A stretch of DNA of 64,000 nt, taken from contig NZ_JAHBRW010000001.1 of the NCBI RefSeq assembly GCF_018398315.1, positions 3,108,501 to 3,172,500 of the forward strand. Direction: 5' to 3'. Position numbers and translations under genes: made by a program. The notes under the pieces are model-generated. The model saw nothing but the letters and a program-made list of their open reading frames with translations, searched no databases and had not been told where the DNA came from. This DNA is from Chelatococcus sp. YT9 (GTDB lineage Bacteria; Pseudomonadota; Alphaproteobacteria; Rhizobiales; Beijerinckiaceae). Within the stretch, counting starts at the first letter, position 1, and each line of letters starts with the position of its first letter. This document shows positions 18,819 through 28,405 of the stretch, in pieces.

Positions 18819-19631
18819 TCAGCTGGAAAGGCCGCCGCGCGAGAACAGCCATTGATCTTGCCGGCACCAGTCCGGATCGGACAGAAGGTCTTGTACAGCG
18901 ATGGCCCTGCCTGTGCCGAAATCGCCGACCGGTTGGGCAAGCCATCCTGAAAATGGCGCCAAAGCAGCCTGTTCGAGCGATGCCCTGTCCGTGCCGGGGC
19001 GCGCTTCTGCGAGAATGCGCGGGTGGAACGATACGAGCGCCGTGGCTCGTGGATGCGCGAGAAGCGGCGCGAATGCGGGCAGCACGTCATATTCCGCGCC
19101 TTCGAGATCCATCTTGATGACCGGTCGCTCGCCGGGGCCGATGAGCGCAGCAATTTCAGCGGGTGTGACGGCCGGGGTTGTCCACGTCAGCGTTGCCGTC
19201 TCTGCGAGCAGCATGCTCGCCATCGAGTCGCCGGCCTTCCTGCGGGCACCGAATGTCACGGGTGCGGACGTTGCCGCCACGGCGCGTTCGATGATGGTGA
19301 TTCGTGACGTGAGTTCGTGATTGGCAGCAACGTTTTTTTTCAGAACTGCGGCAGCGGCGGGATCCGCTTCGACCGCGATGACGCGTGCGCCGCAGGCGGC
19401 GGCATGCAGGCTCGTCGGGCCGATCCACGCGCCGAGGTCAATGAAGAGTGCATCCTCGGCGATTAGCTTAGCCTGCGTGCGGAGTGCTCCCGCCTCCCAC
19501 GTGCCGGCATCCGCACGTGCCCAGAAAGTCGGATAGTCATCGACGACTGTCACCACGTGGCCACCGAGATGGACGGTTCGCGCTGCCGCGTTCGGTGCCG
19601 TCGCTTCAGACGTGATCGACGTCCCGCTCAC
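18819..19631 (-). CDS. FkbM-family SAM-dependent methyltransferase
   Basis: A 270-residue class I methyltransferase. The SAM site is LFIDLGAWIGPTSLHAAACGARVIAVEADP (two adjoining pieces, about 63-92), followed by IIERAVAATSAPVTF and, near 170, VIKMDLEGAEYDVLPAF, the FkbM signature. Members O-methylate sugars or lipids; next to a UDP-glucose dehydrogenase and glycosyltransferases, sugar methylation of the same glycan is the natural inference. It starts with GTG at 19631, overlapping the dehydrogenase stop (GTGA), so it is second in a two-gene operon that converges on the cNMP-binding gene. Confidence 0.82.
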   Translation of the reverse strand: MSGTSITSEATAPNAAARTVHLGGHVVTVVDDYPTFWARADAGTWEAGALRTQAKLIAEDALFIDLGAWIGPTSLHAAACGARVIAVEADPAAAAVLKKNVAANHELTSRITIIERAVAATSAPVTFGARRKAGDSMASMLLAETATLTWTTPAVTPAEIAALIGPGERPVIKMDLEGAEYDVLPAFAPLLAHPRATALVSFHPRILAEARPGTDRASLEQAALAPFSGWLAQPVGDFGTGRAIAVQDLLSDPDWCRQDQWLFSRGGLSS

Positions 19632-20932
19632 GGCCGGCCAACGCTGACATAGGTGAAGCCCCGCTGGCGCATTTCCTGCGGTCTGTAGATATTGCGCAGG
19701 TCGACCACGACGGGAGCGGCCAGTGCCGCCTTGATCCGGTTGAGATCAAGCGCGCGGAACGCGTCCCATTCCGTCAGGATCACCAGTGCGTCTGCGCCGT
19801 TCATGCAGTCATAGGCGTCGTCGCTGAGATGAACACCCGGCAGAAGCCTCTGGATTTCCGGTGATTGCGCGGGTTCGAAGGCCCGCACGGTTGCCCCGGC
19901 CTCCTGCAGCGCGGGAACGATCGTAAGGGACGGCGCGTCGCGCATATCGTCCGTGTTCGGCTTGAAGGTGAGGCCGAGCAGGGCGATGGTCTTGCCTTCG
20001 ACGTGACCCCCGCAGGCCGCGATGATCTTGTCGGCCATCGCGCGTTTGCGGCGATCGTTGGTCTCGACGACCGCCGAGACGATCGATAGGGAGCTGTTGT
20101 TTTCCTCGGCGGTGCGCAGGAGCGCCAGCGTATCCTTCGGAAAGCACGAGCCGCCATAGCCGGGACCCGCGTGCAGGAACTTTCCGCCGATACGATTGTC
20201 GAGGCCAATGCCGCGGGCGACCTCCTGCACATTGGCGCCCACGCTCTCGCAGAGGTCTGCAATCTCGTTGATAAAGGTGATCTTTGTCGCGAGGAACGCG
20301 TTGGCGGCGTATTTGATGAGTTCGGCGGTGCGGCGTCCGGTGAAGACGATCGGCGCCTGGTTGAGGTAGAGCGGACGGTAGATCTCCGCCATGACCGCCT
20401 GCGCGCGCTGTTCGTCCGTGCCGATGACGATGCGGTCGGGCCGCTTGAAATCGGTTATGGCTGCGCCCTCACGCAGGAATTCCGGGTTTGAGACCACAGA
20501 GATCTCGGTGTCCGGACGGATCTCGCGCATGATCCGCTCGACTTCATCCCCCGTGCCGACGGGGACCGTCGATTTCGTCACGACAACAGTATAGCCGTCG
20601 ATCGCCGCCGCGATCTGACGGGCAGCCTGGTGGACGAAGGTGAGGTCGGCATGGCCGTCGCCACGACGCGAGGGTGTGCCGACGGCGATGAAGACCGCGT
20701 CAGCCTCGCGCACGGCATCCGTCAGATCCGTGGTGAAGGACAGCCGTCCCGCCCTGCGGTTGTTGTCCACGAGGTCGCTGAGGCCCGGCTCGAAAATCGG
20801 GATTTCGCCGCGCTGGAGCATGGAGATCTTGGCGGGATCGTTGTCGACGCAGGTGACCGCATGGCCGAAATCTGCAAAGCACGTTCCAGATACGAGGCCG
20901 ACATAGCCCGTACCGATCATTGCAATACGCAT
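19628..20932 (-). CDS. ugd: UDP-glucose 6-dehydrogenase
   Basis: Oxidises UDP-glucose to UDP-glucuronate with two NAD+, supplying an acidic sugar donor for surface glycans. The 434-residue protein has the Rossmann motif IGTGYVGLVSG (6-16), VGTPSRRGDGHADLT, STVPVGTG (121-128), and the catalytic-cysteine motif GPGYGGSCFPKD (C263), with GLTFKPNTDDMRDAPS in the C-terminal domain. All key residues are present and the length is normal. The start is the ATG at 20932, directly before the Rossmann strand; the frame stays open to 21379 but those extra residues are unrelated to the family. A GDP-mannose dehydrogenase is less likely given the sequence. Confidence 0.93.
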   Translation of the reverse strand: MRIAMIGTGYVGLVSGTCFADFGHAVTCVDNDPAKISMLQRGEIPIFEPGLSDLVDNNRRAGRLSFTTDLTDAVREADAVFIAVGTPSRRGDGHADLTFVHQAARQIAAAIDGYTVVVTKSTVPVGTGDEVERIMREIRPDTEISVVSNPEFLREGAAITDFKRPDRIVIGTDEQRAQAVMAEIYRPLYLNQAPIVFTGRRTAELIKYAANAFLATKITFINEIADLCESVGANVQEVARGIGLDNRIGGKFLHAGPGYGGSCFPKDTLALLRTAEENNSSLSIVSAVVETNDRRKRAMADKIIAACGGHVEGKTIALLGLTFKPNTDDMRDAPSLTIVPALQEAGATVRAFEPAQSPEIQRLLPGVHLSDDAYDCMNGADALVILTEWDAFRALDLNRIKAALAAPVVVDLRNIYRPQEMRQRGFTYVSVGRP

Positions 20933-21101
20933 CAGTCGCCTTCCTCGCGAGCCTCGCAACGGATTTAACGATCGTAGAGCCTGCCCGCAAGGACGGCTCA
21001 TGCCGATGTATCCCCCTCGTCGCGGTCTACGCGCCGCAACCTGCGCGGAACGCTTTGACAAGCCTTGTGTTACACGGCACGAAGCCAGCAGGAGGTTGCG
21101 A

Positions 21102-22109
21102 ATGGACAATCCTGTTCTCGTCGAGGTGCGCCGCGGTACGGTAGTCGAGTCACGCCACCGCGGAGCAGTGGCCGTCGCTGACGCGCGCGGCGGACTGGTG
21201 CTGGCCATTGGTGACGTGGAGAGGCCGATTTTCCCGCGCTCTGCTGTGAAGGCGCTCCAGGCTCTGCCATTGATCGAGAGTGGCGCCGCTGACCGCTTCG
21301 GCCTTTCCGGGGCAGAGCTCGCTCTCGCCTGCTCATCGCACTCCGGCGAGGCAATGCATGCCGAGACAGCCGCAGCCATGCTAGGGAAGGCAGGGCATCA
21401 GCCGACGTGCCTCGAATGCGGGATTCAGCATCCGATGGGCGTTGCGGCGTCCCGCGCGCTCGCTTGGCACCACCAGAAACCTTCGGCCCTTCACAACAAT
21501 TGTTCGGGCAAGCACGCGGGCTTTATCTGTGTCGCGACCGCGATGGATGTCGATGTCGCCGGCTATGTGCAGGCCGAGCACCCGGTTCAGCGCGAGGTGC
21601 GATCGGCGCTAGAGACCATGACCGGAGCGCCTCATATCGATTCCCTGCGCGGTACGGATGGTTGCTCGATACCCACCTATGCCGTGCCGCTGCAATCCCT
21701 GGCGCTTGCCTTTGCCCGCTTCGGCACCGGCGTCGGTCTGTCTTCCCATCGCGCCGCGGCGGCCAAACGGCTGCGCAAGGCGGTTGCCGAGAATCCTCTC
21801 ATGCTGGCGGGAACGGGGCGCTTCGACAGCCGTATCACCGAGATCTTCGGCGAACGGGTATTCCTGAAGACCGGGGCCGAAGGCGTTTACTGCGGGAGTT
21901 TGCCGGAGGCGGGGCTCGGCTTTGCGATAAAATGCGACGACGGCGCCACGCGCGCTGCGGAAGTGGCGACGGCTGCGCTCATCGCGCGTTTCCTTGCCCT
22001 CAGCGATACGGACAAGGCTGCCCTCAGGCCTTTCGTCAATCCCGGCATGACCAATTGGAACGGCATCGCCGTGGGCTCGCTGGCGCCCGCCAGCGCGCTG
22101 GGCTTATGA
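21102..22109 (+). CDS. L-asparaginase, R. etli ReAV type (class 3)
   Basis: Hydrolyses L-asparagine to aspartate and ammonia in the cytosol. The 335-residue protein belongs to the asparaginase_II family (PF06089). Residue spacing agrees, with a constant offset of one, with the functional residues I recall for Rhizobium etli ReAV: S47/K50 in RSAVK, S79 in SSHSGE (78-83), and the zinc-site candidates C134, K137 (NCSGKHAG) and C188 (GTDGCS). It is unrelated to E. coli AnsA/AnsB. The start at 21102 was chosen over in-frame codons back to 21000 because GGAGG lies 6 nt upstream. It is divergent from ugd and converges on the Tat repeat-protein gene with a 6-nt overlap of stops. Confidence 0.9.
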   Translation: MDNPVLVEVRRGTVVESRHRGAVAVADARGGLVLAIGDVERPIFPRSAVKALQALPLIESGAADRFGLSGAELALACSSHSGEAMHAETAAAMLGKAGHQPTCLECGIQHPMGVAASRALAWHHQKPSALHNNCSGKHAGFICVATAMDVDVAGYVQAEHPVQREVRSALETMTGAPHIDSLRGTDGCSIPTYAVPLQSLALAFARFGTGVGLSSHRAAAAKRLRKAVAENPLMLAGTGRFDSRITEIFGERVFLKTGAEGVYCGSLPEAGLGFAIKCDDGATRAAEVATAALIARFLALSDTDKAALRPFVNPGMTNWNGIAVGSLAPASALGL

Positions 22110-23501
22110 GGTGACCGCATTGCCTTCGATGCGGATGCCCTTCGCGCGCTCGTCGGCCCCACGGGTGAGATCGCCGGTCACCGCATCTGTGTAGCGGTAG
22201 CCGATGATGGCGCCTTTCGCTGCACCCGCAATGACATTGTTGGCGATGACCGCGTTGCGGATATCCGGCACAAGGCTTACGCCGATGCCGACCGGTGATC
22301 CGCGCACCATGTTGCTGGTGATGACAAGGTTGCGCATGGCATAGGACCAGCCTGCGCTGATACCGACGAAGTCGGCGCCGTCGATGGCGTTGCCGGTGAC
22401 GGTGGTCTCCGCCTCGGCATGAATGCCGTAACCTCCGACGATATCCGGCGCATACGGAGACTTTCGCCGCGTCACATTGCGCACGAGATTGCCCGAGCAG
22501 ACGGCGAGCCGGCCGCCCTGATCGAGATTGGTGATGGAGATCCCGGTCGCGGCATCGTCGATGATGTTGTTGGCGATCACGGCACCTTCAAAGGCGAATT
22601 CCGAGAAAATCGCAGTCTCGCCGAAATGGGCGCAATTGTTGCCAAGGATCTGGCAGTTCGCGCCCGAGTTGTTGCGGATCGCCGAGAGGGCGCAATCACG
22701 GACGACGTTATTCGCGATGACGACACCGCCCGCCCGGAACACGCTGATTCCATTCCCGTTCTCGCCGGTGCCACCCGCGTCGAAATGAATGTCCGAGATG
22801 CGGTTGCCGCGAACGATGGTGCTGTCCTCGCCGGCCGCGGAGCGCCAGATCTGGATTCCGTTGTTGCTGCAGGTGCGGATCGTGTTGTCCACCGCGGACA
22901 GGCCGGTGGCATCAAGGCTGAAGAGTGCCGACGAGCCCATGCCCGTAAAGCTCGTCGTGTCAACGCGTCCTCCCGAACCACGCAGCACAAGGCCGATCTG
23001 CGCAGAGTTGGTGAAGCTGCACGCCTCCACGATGAACTGCGGCGTACCGTTGATTTCGACGAGACCGCGGCCCTGGGGGAGAGGCTGGCCCATGCCGTCG
23101 AACATGAGATTGAGGAGGCTTCCGCGCCGGATGCCGTCGGCAAGCATGATGGGAGCATCTGCCGCCTGGACGAGACGCGCCTGCCCGCCGACACCGATGA
23201 TCGTGCTGCCTTCCACCAGCGGAACCGCGGACACATGGTAGCGGCCCGGCTGCAGCACGAGCGGCACCTGGCGCTGGGCCGCCTCGCGAACCGCGGCGGT
23301 CAGCGCTCTGGTCTGATCGTCAGGGCTGTTCGCGTTAAGGCCGAGCGTCGCTGCGTCGAGACCGAGATTTCCCGCAGGAGAAGCTGGACGGCCCCGGTCG
23401 CGGGATTGGGCGAGGCCATCGGCTGACCGCAGGAGGGTGGTTCCCGCCGCAAGACCGAGCGCGCCAGCGCCTGCCAGGAAAATGCGTCGGCTGGATGCCA
23501 T
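22104..23501 (-). CDS. Tat-exported right-handed beta-helix repeat protein (TIGR03808-like)
   Basis: A 465-residue exported protein. The N-terminus MASSRRIFLAGAGALGLAAG is a twin-arginine signal. The body is made of parallel beta-helix rungs: repeated NNVVRDCALSAIRNNSG, GNNCAHFGETAIFSE and IANNIIDDAATGISITN type segments of about 22-25 residues, as in pectate-lyase-like folds. It fits the Hyphomicrobiales family of Tat-translocated repeat proteins with unknown function. A polysaccharide-binding or lyase role is possible from the fold and the nearby glycan locus, but no catalytic residues are recognised. The start is ATG at 23501 (GAAAGGAC upstream); a GTG 18 nt earlier is possible but would overlap the ribosome site. 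Confidence 0.82.
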   Translation of the reverse strand: MASSRRIFLAGAGALGLAAGTTLLRSADGLAQSRDRGRPASPAGNLGLDAATLGLNANSPDDQTRALTAAVREAAQRQVPLVLQPGRYHVSAVPLVEGSTIIGVGGQARLVQAADAPIMLADGIRRGSLLNLMFDGMGQPLPQGRGLVEINGTPQFIVEACSFTNSAQIGLVLRGSGGRVDTTSFTGMGSSALFSLDATGLSAVDNTIRTCSNNGIQIWRSAAGEDSTIVRGNRISDIHFDAGGTGENGNGISVFRAGGVVIANNVVRDCALSAIRNNSGANCQILGNNCAHFGETAIFSEFAFEGAVIANNIIDDAATGISITNLDQGGRLAVCSGNLVRNVTRRKSPYAPDIVGGYGIHAEAETTVTGNAIDGADFVGISAGWSYAMRNLVITSNMVRGSPVGIGVSLVPDIRNAVIANNVIAGAAKGAIIGYRYTDAVTGDLTRGADERAKGIRIEGNAVTS

Positions 23502-23716
23502 GTTCGAATGTCCTTTCACAGCCCTGCGCGGTCACGGGATAGGTATTGCCTACCGCATTTGGACGGCAAAAGCCTTAACCGCCCCCAGATTGCCACCAAC
23601 TCGTAAAGGACGACCAAAACTTGCTGCGGCGCGCCTATTGACGGCGCAGTCCCGCCGCGCGATTGCCGCAATCGCCGCGCTCTATGGCGGCCCGATTGAT
23701 GAGCCCTGCGTTGCCT

Positions 23717-24751
23717 ATGCCGCTTCGTCCTGTGATGTCCCGCCGCTTGTTTCTCCGCCTTGCCGCCGTGCAAGGGGCGACCACCGCTCTCGCCGCCTGT
23801 GGCGGCGCGACCGCTGATTTTGCCGTGGGCGCCAGCACGACCGGTGGCGGTGCTGGGGGCGGCTTCGTCGTCGATGCGATCACCAACCGTAAGCCCGTGG
23901 ACGGCGCACAGGCCTCTCCGTGGTTTGGCAGCGAGCGCAGCGGCGCTGTGCGAGCCGTCGAGGTCAAGTTCGCCCCTCCGCCCTCGAGTCTGATCGGACG
24001 CGCCTCCGCCTCGATCACGGGTCGCTGGCAGATCACGAGTGTGGAGCCGAACGGCTCGTCTGACCCGATCGCCGGCGTCGCGCAACGTGCCGTCGGTCGA
24101 GAGGTGCTTCTTTATATTCACGGATACAACGAATCGTTCGAGACGGCCGTCGTCAGCGCGGCTGAACTCTCCACCGGCATCCGCTTTACGGGCCTGACAG
24201 CGGCCTTCAGCTGGCCTTCTAAGAGCGGGCTGCTCGATTACGTCTATGACCGCGAGAGCGCCCTGTGGTCGCGGGATGCGCTACAGGATCTGTTGGAAGC
24301 CTTGGTGCGCAACGGCGCAGTGGGGCGCGTGCATATTGTCGCGCACAGCATGGGTTCACTTCTCCTTTTGGAAACCTTGCGCCAGCTTTGGGCGTCGAGC
24401 GCGAGCGCCGACATTCCCCCGCGCTTCGGCGCGATCGTGCTGGCCGCCCCGGATGTGGATGTCGACCAGTTCGCGGCGACGTTGAAGCGCATAGGACCTC
24501 TGGCCCAGCACATCACGGTGATCACCTCGTCCAGCGATCGCGCGCTCGGGGTGTCGCGGCGCATCGCCGGCGGCGTCGCGCGTGTCGGCGGGGCAGACCG
24601 CTCGGTGCTTGAACCGCTCGGCGTCAAGGTTGTCGATGCGTCGGACTACGGCTGGGGCGTCATCGGGCATGACGTCTTCCTGACGAATTCCGACGTGCGT
24701 CAGGTCATCGCCCGCGCCGTGGAAAGGCAGGGCGCGGTCGCCTCGCGCTGA
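23717..24751 (+). CDS. Lipoprotein alpha/beta hydrolase (DUF900 family)
   Basis: A serine hydrolase of about 344 residues anchored as a lipoprotein. MSRRLFLRLAAVQGATTALAAC is a lipoprotein signal with lipobox LAAC, then a Gly/Ala-rich linker. The hydrolase core has the oxyanion strand VLLYIHGYNESFE (HGYN), the nucleophile elbow HIVAHSMGS, an acidic turn APDVDVDQF and a C-terminal GVIGHDVF histidine. This matches DUF900, predicted esterases of unknown substrate. The start is uncertain: ATG at 23717 or 23735 both give the lipoprotein signal, and none has a clear ribosome site; an earlier ATG at 23663 would bury it. Confidence 0.78.
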   Translation: MPLRPVMSRRLFLRLAAVQGATTALAACGGATADFAVGASTTGGGAGGGFVVDAITNRKPVDGAQASPWFGSERSGAVRAVEVKFAPPPSSLIGRASASITGRWQITSVEPNGSSDPIAGVAQRAVGREVLLYIHGYNESFETAVVSAAELSTGIRFTGLTAAFSWPSKSGLLDYVYDRESALWSRDALQDLLEALVRNGAVGRVHIVAHSMGSLLLLETLRQLWASSASADIPPRFGAIVLAAPDVDVDQFAATLKRIGPLAQHITVITSSSDRALGVSRRIAGGVARVGGADRSVLEPLGVKVVDASDYGWGVIGHDVFLTNSDVRQVIARAVERQGAVASR

Positions 24752-24766
24752 CGATCACTCCGTGGT

Positions 24767-25177
24767 TCAATAGGTCATCACCGGCGGCAGGCGCTTGGCC
24801 TGTTCGATCCAGCCCGTGACCACACTTTCGGGTGGGACGGCACGCACGAGCTTGCGCTTTTCATTGACGGCGGCGAGCGCCTTCGCGAGATGCGCAGCGT
24901 GGCGGTGCCGAAGTTCGTTGACCGTGTCGACGCCGGCGGCCTCCAGCAGTTCGGAATATTCCTCGGCGATGCCCTTGATCCGCATCAGGTCAGCATGGTT
25001 GGTCCATCTGAGGATGTAGCGTTCGTCGATCCCCGTCGCGAGGGCCAACTCGCTGCGGCCCTTTGGATCCTTGCCCCGCTCGAGAAGCTTCTCAGTCGTG
25101 GTCACGCCCGCTGCCTTGAGCCTCGCCGCATGGACCGCGCCAATGCCTTCGATCGCCACTATGGAATAGGACGCCAT
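24767..25177 (-). CDS. DUF4332 helix-hairpin-helix protein
   Basis: A 136-residue cytosolic protein composed of two helix-hairpin-helix-like units: IEGIGAVHAARLKAAGV (about 7-23) and RIKGIAEEYSELLEAAGV (about 66-83), the arrangement of DUF4332. Such units often contact DNA or other proteins non-specifically; the function here is unknown. The start is the ATG at 25177 with GGGGGAGAAG upstream, chosen over a longer frame to 25321 whose extra residues are low-complexity. It is followed by 15 nt and then the convergent hydrolase stop. Confidence 0.75.
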   Translation of the reverse strand: MASYSIVAIEGIGAVHAARLKAAGVTTTEKLLERGKDPKGRSELALATGIDERYILRWTNHADLMRIKGIAEEYSELLEAAGVDTVNELRHRHAAHLAKALAAVNEKRKLVRAVPPESVVTGWIEQAKRLPPVMTY

Positions 25178-25350
25178 CGTGCTTCTCCCCCTTGTGCGGC
25201 GCCAGCGGGATGCCGGCGGCCCGGCGTTGCCCAATCCTCCTGAAACAAGCGCTTTGTAAATTCTTGGGAGCCTGGGATGGCCTCCGGAAGAGACGCGGCC
25301 GGAGTATTCGCCGGCCGGCAAGTGGTGTTCTGCCGAAGACGAAATCGGGC

Positions 25351-25743
25351 TCAGACGAACTGTGAAAGGCCGGGGATCTCGCCGACGATGGCGCCCATCA
25401 CGTCCTCGCCGGCCTTTTCGCGGCCATAAGCGAAAAGCTCGTGGCCGAGCGTCTGCATCTGACCCATGGACAGCCCTGCGGCAGTTAATTCGCTGCCGAG
25501 CGCCATGATGCCGCCGGAGCCACCCATCAAACCTCCGAGGGCGCCCATGAGGCCGCCACCCTGCGATGACGAGCCCGCCTCGGCGATCGCCTGATCCGCG
25601 CCGGGCAACGCGGCGACGAGAGCGTTCACCTCGTTCTCCGGCCCCTCACGCTGGAGGAAGGCAAGTACGATCCCGATGGCACGGCGCGTCAATGCAGCGT
25701 CGAGGCCAACCTTTTCGCTGATCAGGTTTACGAGTTCATCCAT
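25351..25743 (-). CDS. Small DUF2267/YidB-like protein
   Basis: A 130-residue protein: an N-terminal helical segment MDELVNLISEKVGLDAALTRRAIGIVLAFLQ, a Gly-rich middle (about 70-85, GGLMGALGGLMGG), then a C-terminal helical part ending VMGAIVGEIPGLSQFV. This resembles DUF2267/DUF2780 (YidB-like) proteins of unknown function, often encoded near stress genes. The start is the ATG at 25743, with GGAGG 5 nt upstream; an ATG at 25755 is possible. No partner is evident in the 207-bp gap to the HerA-like gene. Confidence 0.65.
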   Translation of the reverse strand: MDELVNLISEKVGLDAALTRRAIGIVLAFLQREGPENEVNALVAALPGADQAIAEAGSSSQGGGLMGALGGLMGGSGGIMALGSELTAAGLSMGQMQTLGHELFAYGREKAGEDVMGAIVGEIPGLSQFV

Positions 25744-25950
25744 GCTGTCCTCCATACGGCGCCATTGTCTCACGCCCACGTTTAAGATCAATGATTCGGA
25801 TGTTCCGAGCGGGGCAGGCGGCCTGTTTGCGTCGTGAGGCCAGCGCCGAAGCCCCAGCTGCCAAGCCTCGGCACGTTGCGCTATGGAAAGGACATGTCTG
25901 ATCACTTATAAATCCGGGGACGATTTTTGGCCCTTCCCGGATAAAAGCGC

Positions 25951-27498
25951 ATGACCGATAGCGGCTCCATTTTCATCGGAAAGAGCACGAAGCCCGAAGA
26001 GCTCCTCCTCCGTCTCGCCAACCGCCATGGGTTGGTCACGGGGGCAACCGGAACCGGCAAGACGGTGACGCTGCAGGTGCTGGCCGAGGGCTTCTCGAAT
26101 GCCGGCGTGCCCGTGTTCGCGGCTGACGTGAAGGGTGACCTTTCGGGCATCTCGCAACCTGGTGACAGCAAGCCCGCTTTCGTCAAGCGCGCCGCCGACA
26201 TCGGCATTGACTATGTGCCAGACCGCTTCCCGGTGACTTTCTGGGATGTCTTCGGCGAGCAGGGCCATCCCATCCGTGCGACGATATCCGAGATGGGGCC
26301 TTTGTTGCTGTCACGCTTGCTCGATCTCAACGATACGCAGGAAGGCGTGCTGAACATTGCCTTTCGGGTGGCCGACGAGCGTGGCCTCCTGCTCCTCGAT
26401 CTCAAGGATCTCCGCTCGCTGCTCACTTTCGTCGCCGAACAGGCGAAGGATCTGACCGCGACCTACGGCAATGTCTCCGTCCAGTCGATCGGCGCCATCC
26501 AACGCCAGCTCCTGGTGCTGGAAAACCAGAAGGGCGAGAAGTTCTTCGGCGAGCCGGCGCTGGACATCAATGATCTTCTTAAGACCGATCGCGACGGCCG
26601 TGGCGTGGTCAATATCTTGGCGTCCGACAAGCTGATGGCCAATCCACGGGTCTATGCGACCTTCCTGTTGTGGCTTCTCTCCGAATTGTTCGAGCAGATG
26701 CCGGAGGTTGGCGACCTCGACAAGCCAAAGCTCGTTTTCTTCTTCGACGAGGCGCATCTCCTGTTCGACAACGCGCCCAAGGCGCTGGTCGACGCGGTCG
26801 AGCGCGTCGTCAGGCTCATTCGCTCGAAGGGCGTCGGCGTCTATTTCGTCACGCAGAATCCACTCGACGTGCCAGATGCGGTGCTCGCCCAACTGGCCAA
26901 CCGCGTTCAGCATGCGTTACGCGCCTTCACGCCGCGTGATCAGAAGGCTGTAAAGGCGGCCGCGGATACCTTCCGGCAGAACCCCTCGTTCGACACGGCC
27001 AAGGCCATCCTCGAACTGTCGGTAGGCGAGGCGCTTGTCTCGACCCTTGACGCTAAGGGTGCGCCCTCCATCGTCGAGCGGACATTGATCGCGCCGCCCG
27101 CGGCACGCGTCGGACCCTGCACGCCGGAGGAGCGAAACGCGATCATCGCAGCCAGTTCCATGCGCGGGAAATACGACGAGGAGATCGATAGGGAGTCTGC
27201 CTACGAGGTCTTGACCCAGCGCACCGCTGAGAACGCCGCCCCCGCTGGTGGTCAGTCAGAGGGCGGGGTGTTCGATACCATCTCCGGCATGCTTGGATCG
27301 ATCCTCGGAACCAACGTGAAGCGCGGCACCCGTTTGACGACGACGCAGACGGTGGCGCGCAGCGTCACGCGCACGGTCATCAATAATGTCGCCGGCAACG
27401 TTGCGGCGCAGATCGGCAAATCAGTCGGCGGCGCGACCGGCAGCTCCGTTGGCCGCGCCATCGTCCGTGGCATGCTCGGCGGCATCTTGAAACGATAG
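25951..27498 (+). CDS. HerA-like P-loop ATPase (DUF853/YjgR)
   Basis: A 515-residue FtsK/HerA-superfamily ATPase. Walker A is GATGTGKT (31-38), followed by [12 protein letters not shown] (55-67); Walker B is LVFFFDEAH (261-269), then [21 protein letters not shown], the sensor region of the family. The C-terminus (about 430-515) is a distinctive Thr/Gly/Val-rich stretch containing paired [16 protein letters not shown] and [13 protein letters not shown]. The family (YjgR) lacks the HAS-barrel of archaeal HerA and has no established substrate; DNA translocation is inferred. The gene stands alone, with no NurA-type nuclease neighbour. Confidence 0.88.
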   Translation: MTDSGSIFIGKSTKPEELLLRLANRHGLVTGATGTGKTVTLQVLAEGFSNAGVPVFAADVKGDLSGISQPGDSKPAFVKRAADIGIDYVPDRFPVTFWDVFGEQGHPIRATISEMGPLLLSRLLDLNDTQEGVLNIAFRVADERGLLLLDLKDLRSLLTFVAEQAKDLTATYGNVSVQSIGAIQRQLLVLENQKGEKFFGEPALDINDLLKTDRDGRGVVNILASDKLMANPRVYATFLLWLLSELFEQMPEVGDLDKPKLVFFFDEAHLLFDNAPKALVDAVERVVRLIRSKGVGVYFVTQNPLDVPDAVLAQLANRVQHALRAFTPRDQKAVKAAADTFRQNPSFDTAKAILELSVGEALVSTLDAKGAPSIVERTLIAPPAARVGPCTPEERNAIIAASSMRGKYDEEIDRESAYEVLTQRTAENAAPAGGQSEGGVFDTISGMLGSILGTNVKRGTRLTTTQTVARSVTRTVINNVAGNVAAQIGKSVGGATGSSVGRAIVRGMLGGILKR

Positions 27499-27619
27499 CG
27501 GCGAGCAGCTCCGTCCATCGGCCGGCGCTCGTCTGTTCATTCATCATAACGCGGACGTGAGACGACCGCGCGGCTGGGCTGACTTAACCTTTGTTGCATC
27601 GCAACGATCGGGTGAAGTC

Positions 27620-28405
27620 ATGTCGAAAGCCTCTGCCGTTCTTGCCGCCTTGATGACATCCCTCATCCTGTCCTTTGGAGGCCAGTCTACAAGCGCGCTG
27701 GCCGCGGACGAGGTCGATCTCGAACTGGTGCTGGCAGCGGACGGTTCAGGCTCTATCGACAATGACGAGTTGCGTCTCCAGCGGGAGGGTTGGGGCTCCG
27801 CCCTGACGAGTCAGGAGGTACTCAACGGTATCCGCGACGGCCTCATCGGCCGGATCGCCGTCGCCTATGTCGAATGGGGTGGCCCGGATTCGCAGGTGAC
27901 GGTGGTCGATTGGCAGGTGATCAAGGATGCGGCAAGCGCCGCGGATTTCGCAGAGAAGCTCAGGACGCGCCCGCGTGGCGCCTATGGCTACAATTCGATC
28001 TCGAATGCCATCGACTACGCGGTGACCATGGTCGAGACCAACGCTTACGAAGGGATTCGCAAGATCATCGACGTGTCTGGGGACGGACCCAACATCGGCG
28101 GCCGGCCGCTGGCCGCCGCCCGGGGCGATGCGCTTGCCAAAGGGTTTACCATCAACGCGCTGGCGATCCGCCGGCCGGGCGGGCGCCCGGGTGGGCCGGG
28201 CGGCATGACGCTCGAGACTTATTATGCGGAGGCCGTCATCGGTGGTCCCGGGTCTTTCGTCGAGATCGCCGACAGCCAAACCCCCTTCGCCCTGGCGGCG
28301 AAGCGCAAGCTCGTCCAGGAAATCGCCGGACCGGCGCACGGGACGCACCGTTTTGCCTATGATCAGGCCGCCGCGGGGCGTGCATCATCAAATGCGGCGC
28401 AGTGA
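27620..28405 (+). CDS. DUF1194 exported von Willebrand factor A-like protein
   Basis: A 261-residue exported protein. Residues 1-28 are a signal peptide (MSKASAVLAALMTSLILSF, cleaved near ALAAD). The rest is a vWA-like domain: LVLAADGSGSIDNDEL has the metal-binding Asp-x-Ser-x-Ser (MIDAS) pattern, and KIIDVSGDGPNIGG the second acidic loop. DUF1194 is an alphaproteobacterial family with no established role. The start is the ATG at 27620 with GGTGAAG upstream, replacing a longer frame from 27557. Its 3' end overlaps the convergent murJ stop by 18 nt. Confidence 0.82.
   Translation: MSKASAVLAALMTSLILSFGGQSTSALAADEVDLELVLAADGSGSIDNDELRLQREGWGSALTSQEVLNGIRDGLIGRIAVAYVEWGGPDSQVTVVDWQVIKDAASAADFAEKLRTRPRGAYGYNSISNAIDYAVTMVETNAYEGIRKIIDVSGDGPNIGGRPLAAARGDALAKGFTINALAIRRPGGRPGGPGGMTLETYYAEAVIGGPGSFVEIADSQTPFALAAKRKLVQEIAGPAHGTHRFAYDQAAAGRASSNAAQ

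Noticed and set aside
20933-21379. N-terminal extension of the UDP-glucose dehydrogenase frame
   Set aside because: The Rossmann motif starts at the ATG at 20932; the extension is low-complexity and overlaps the divergent asparaginase gene.
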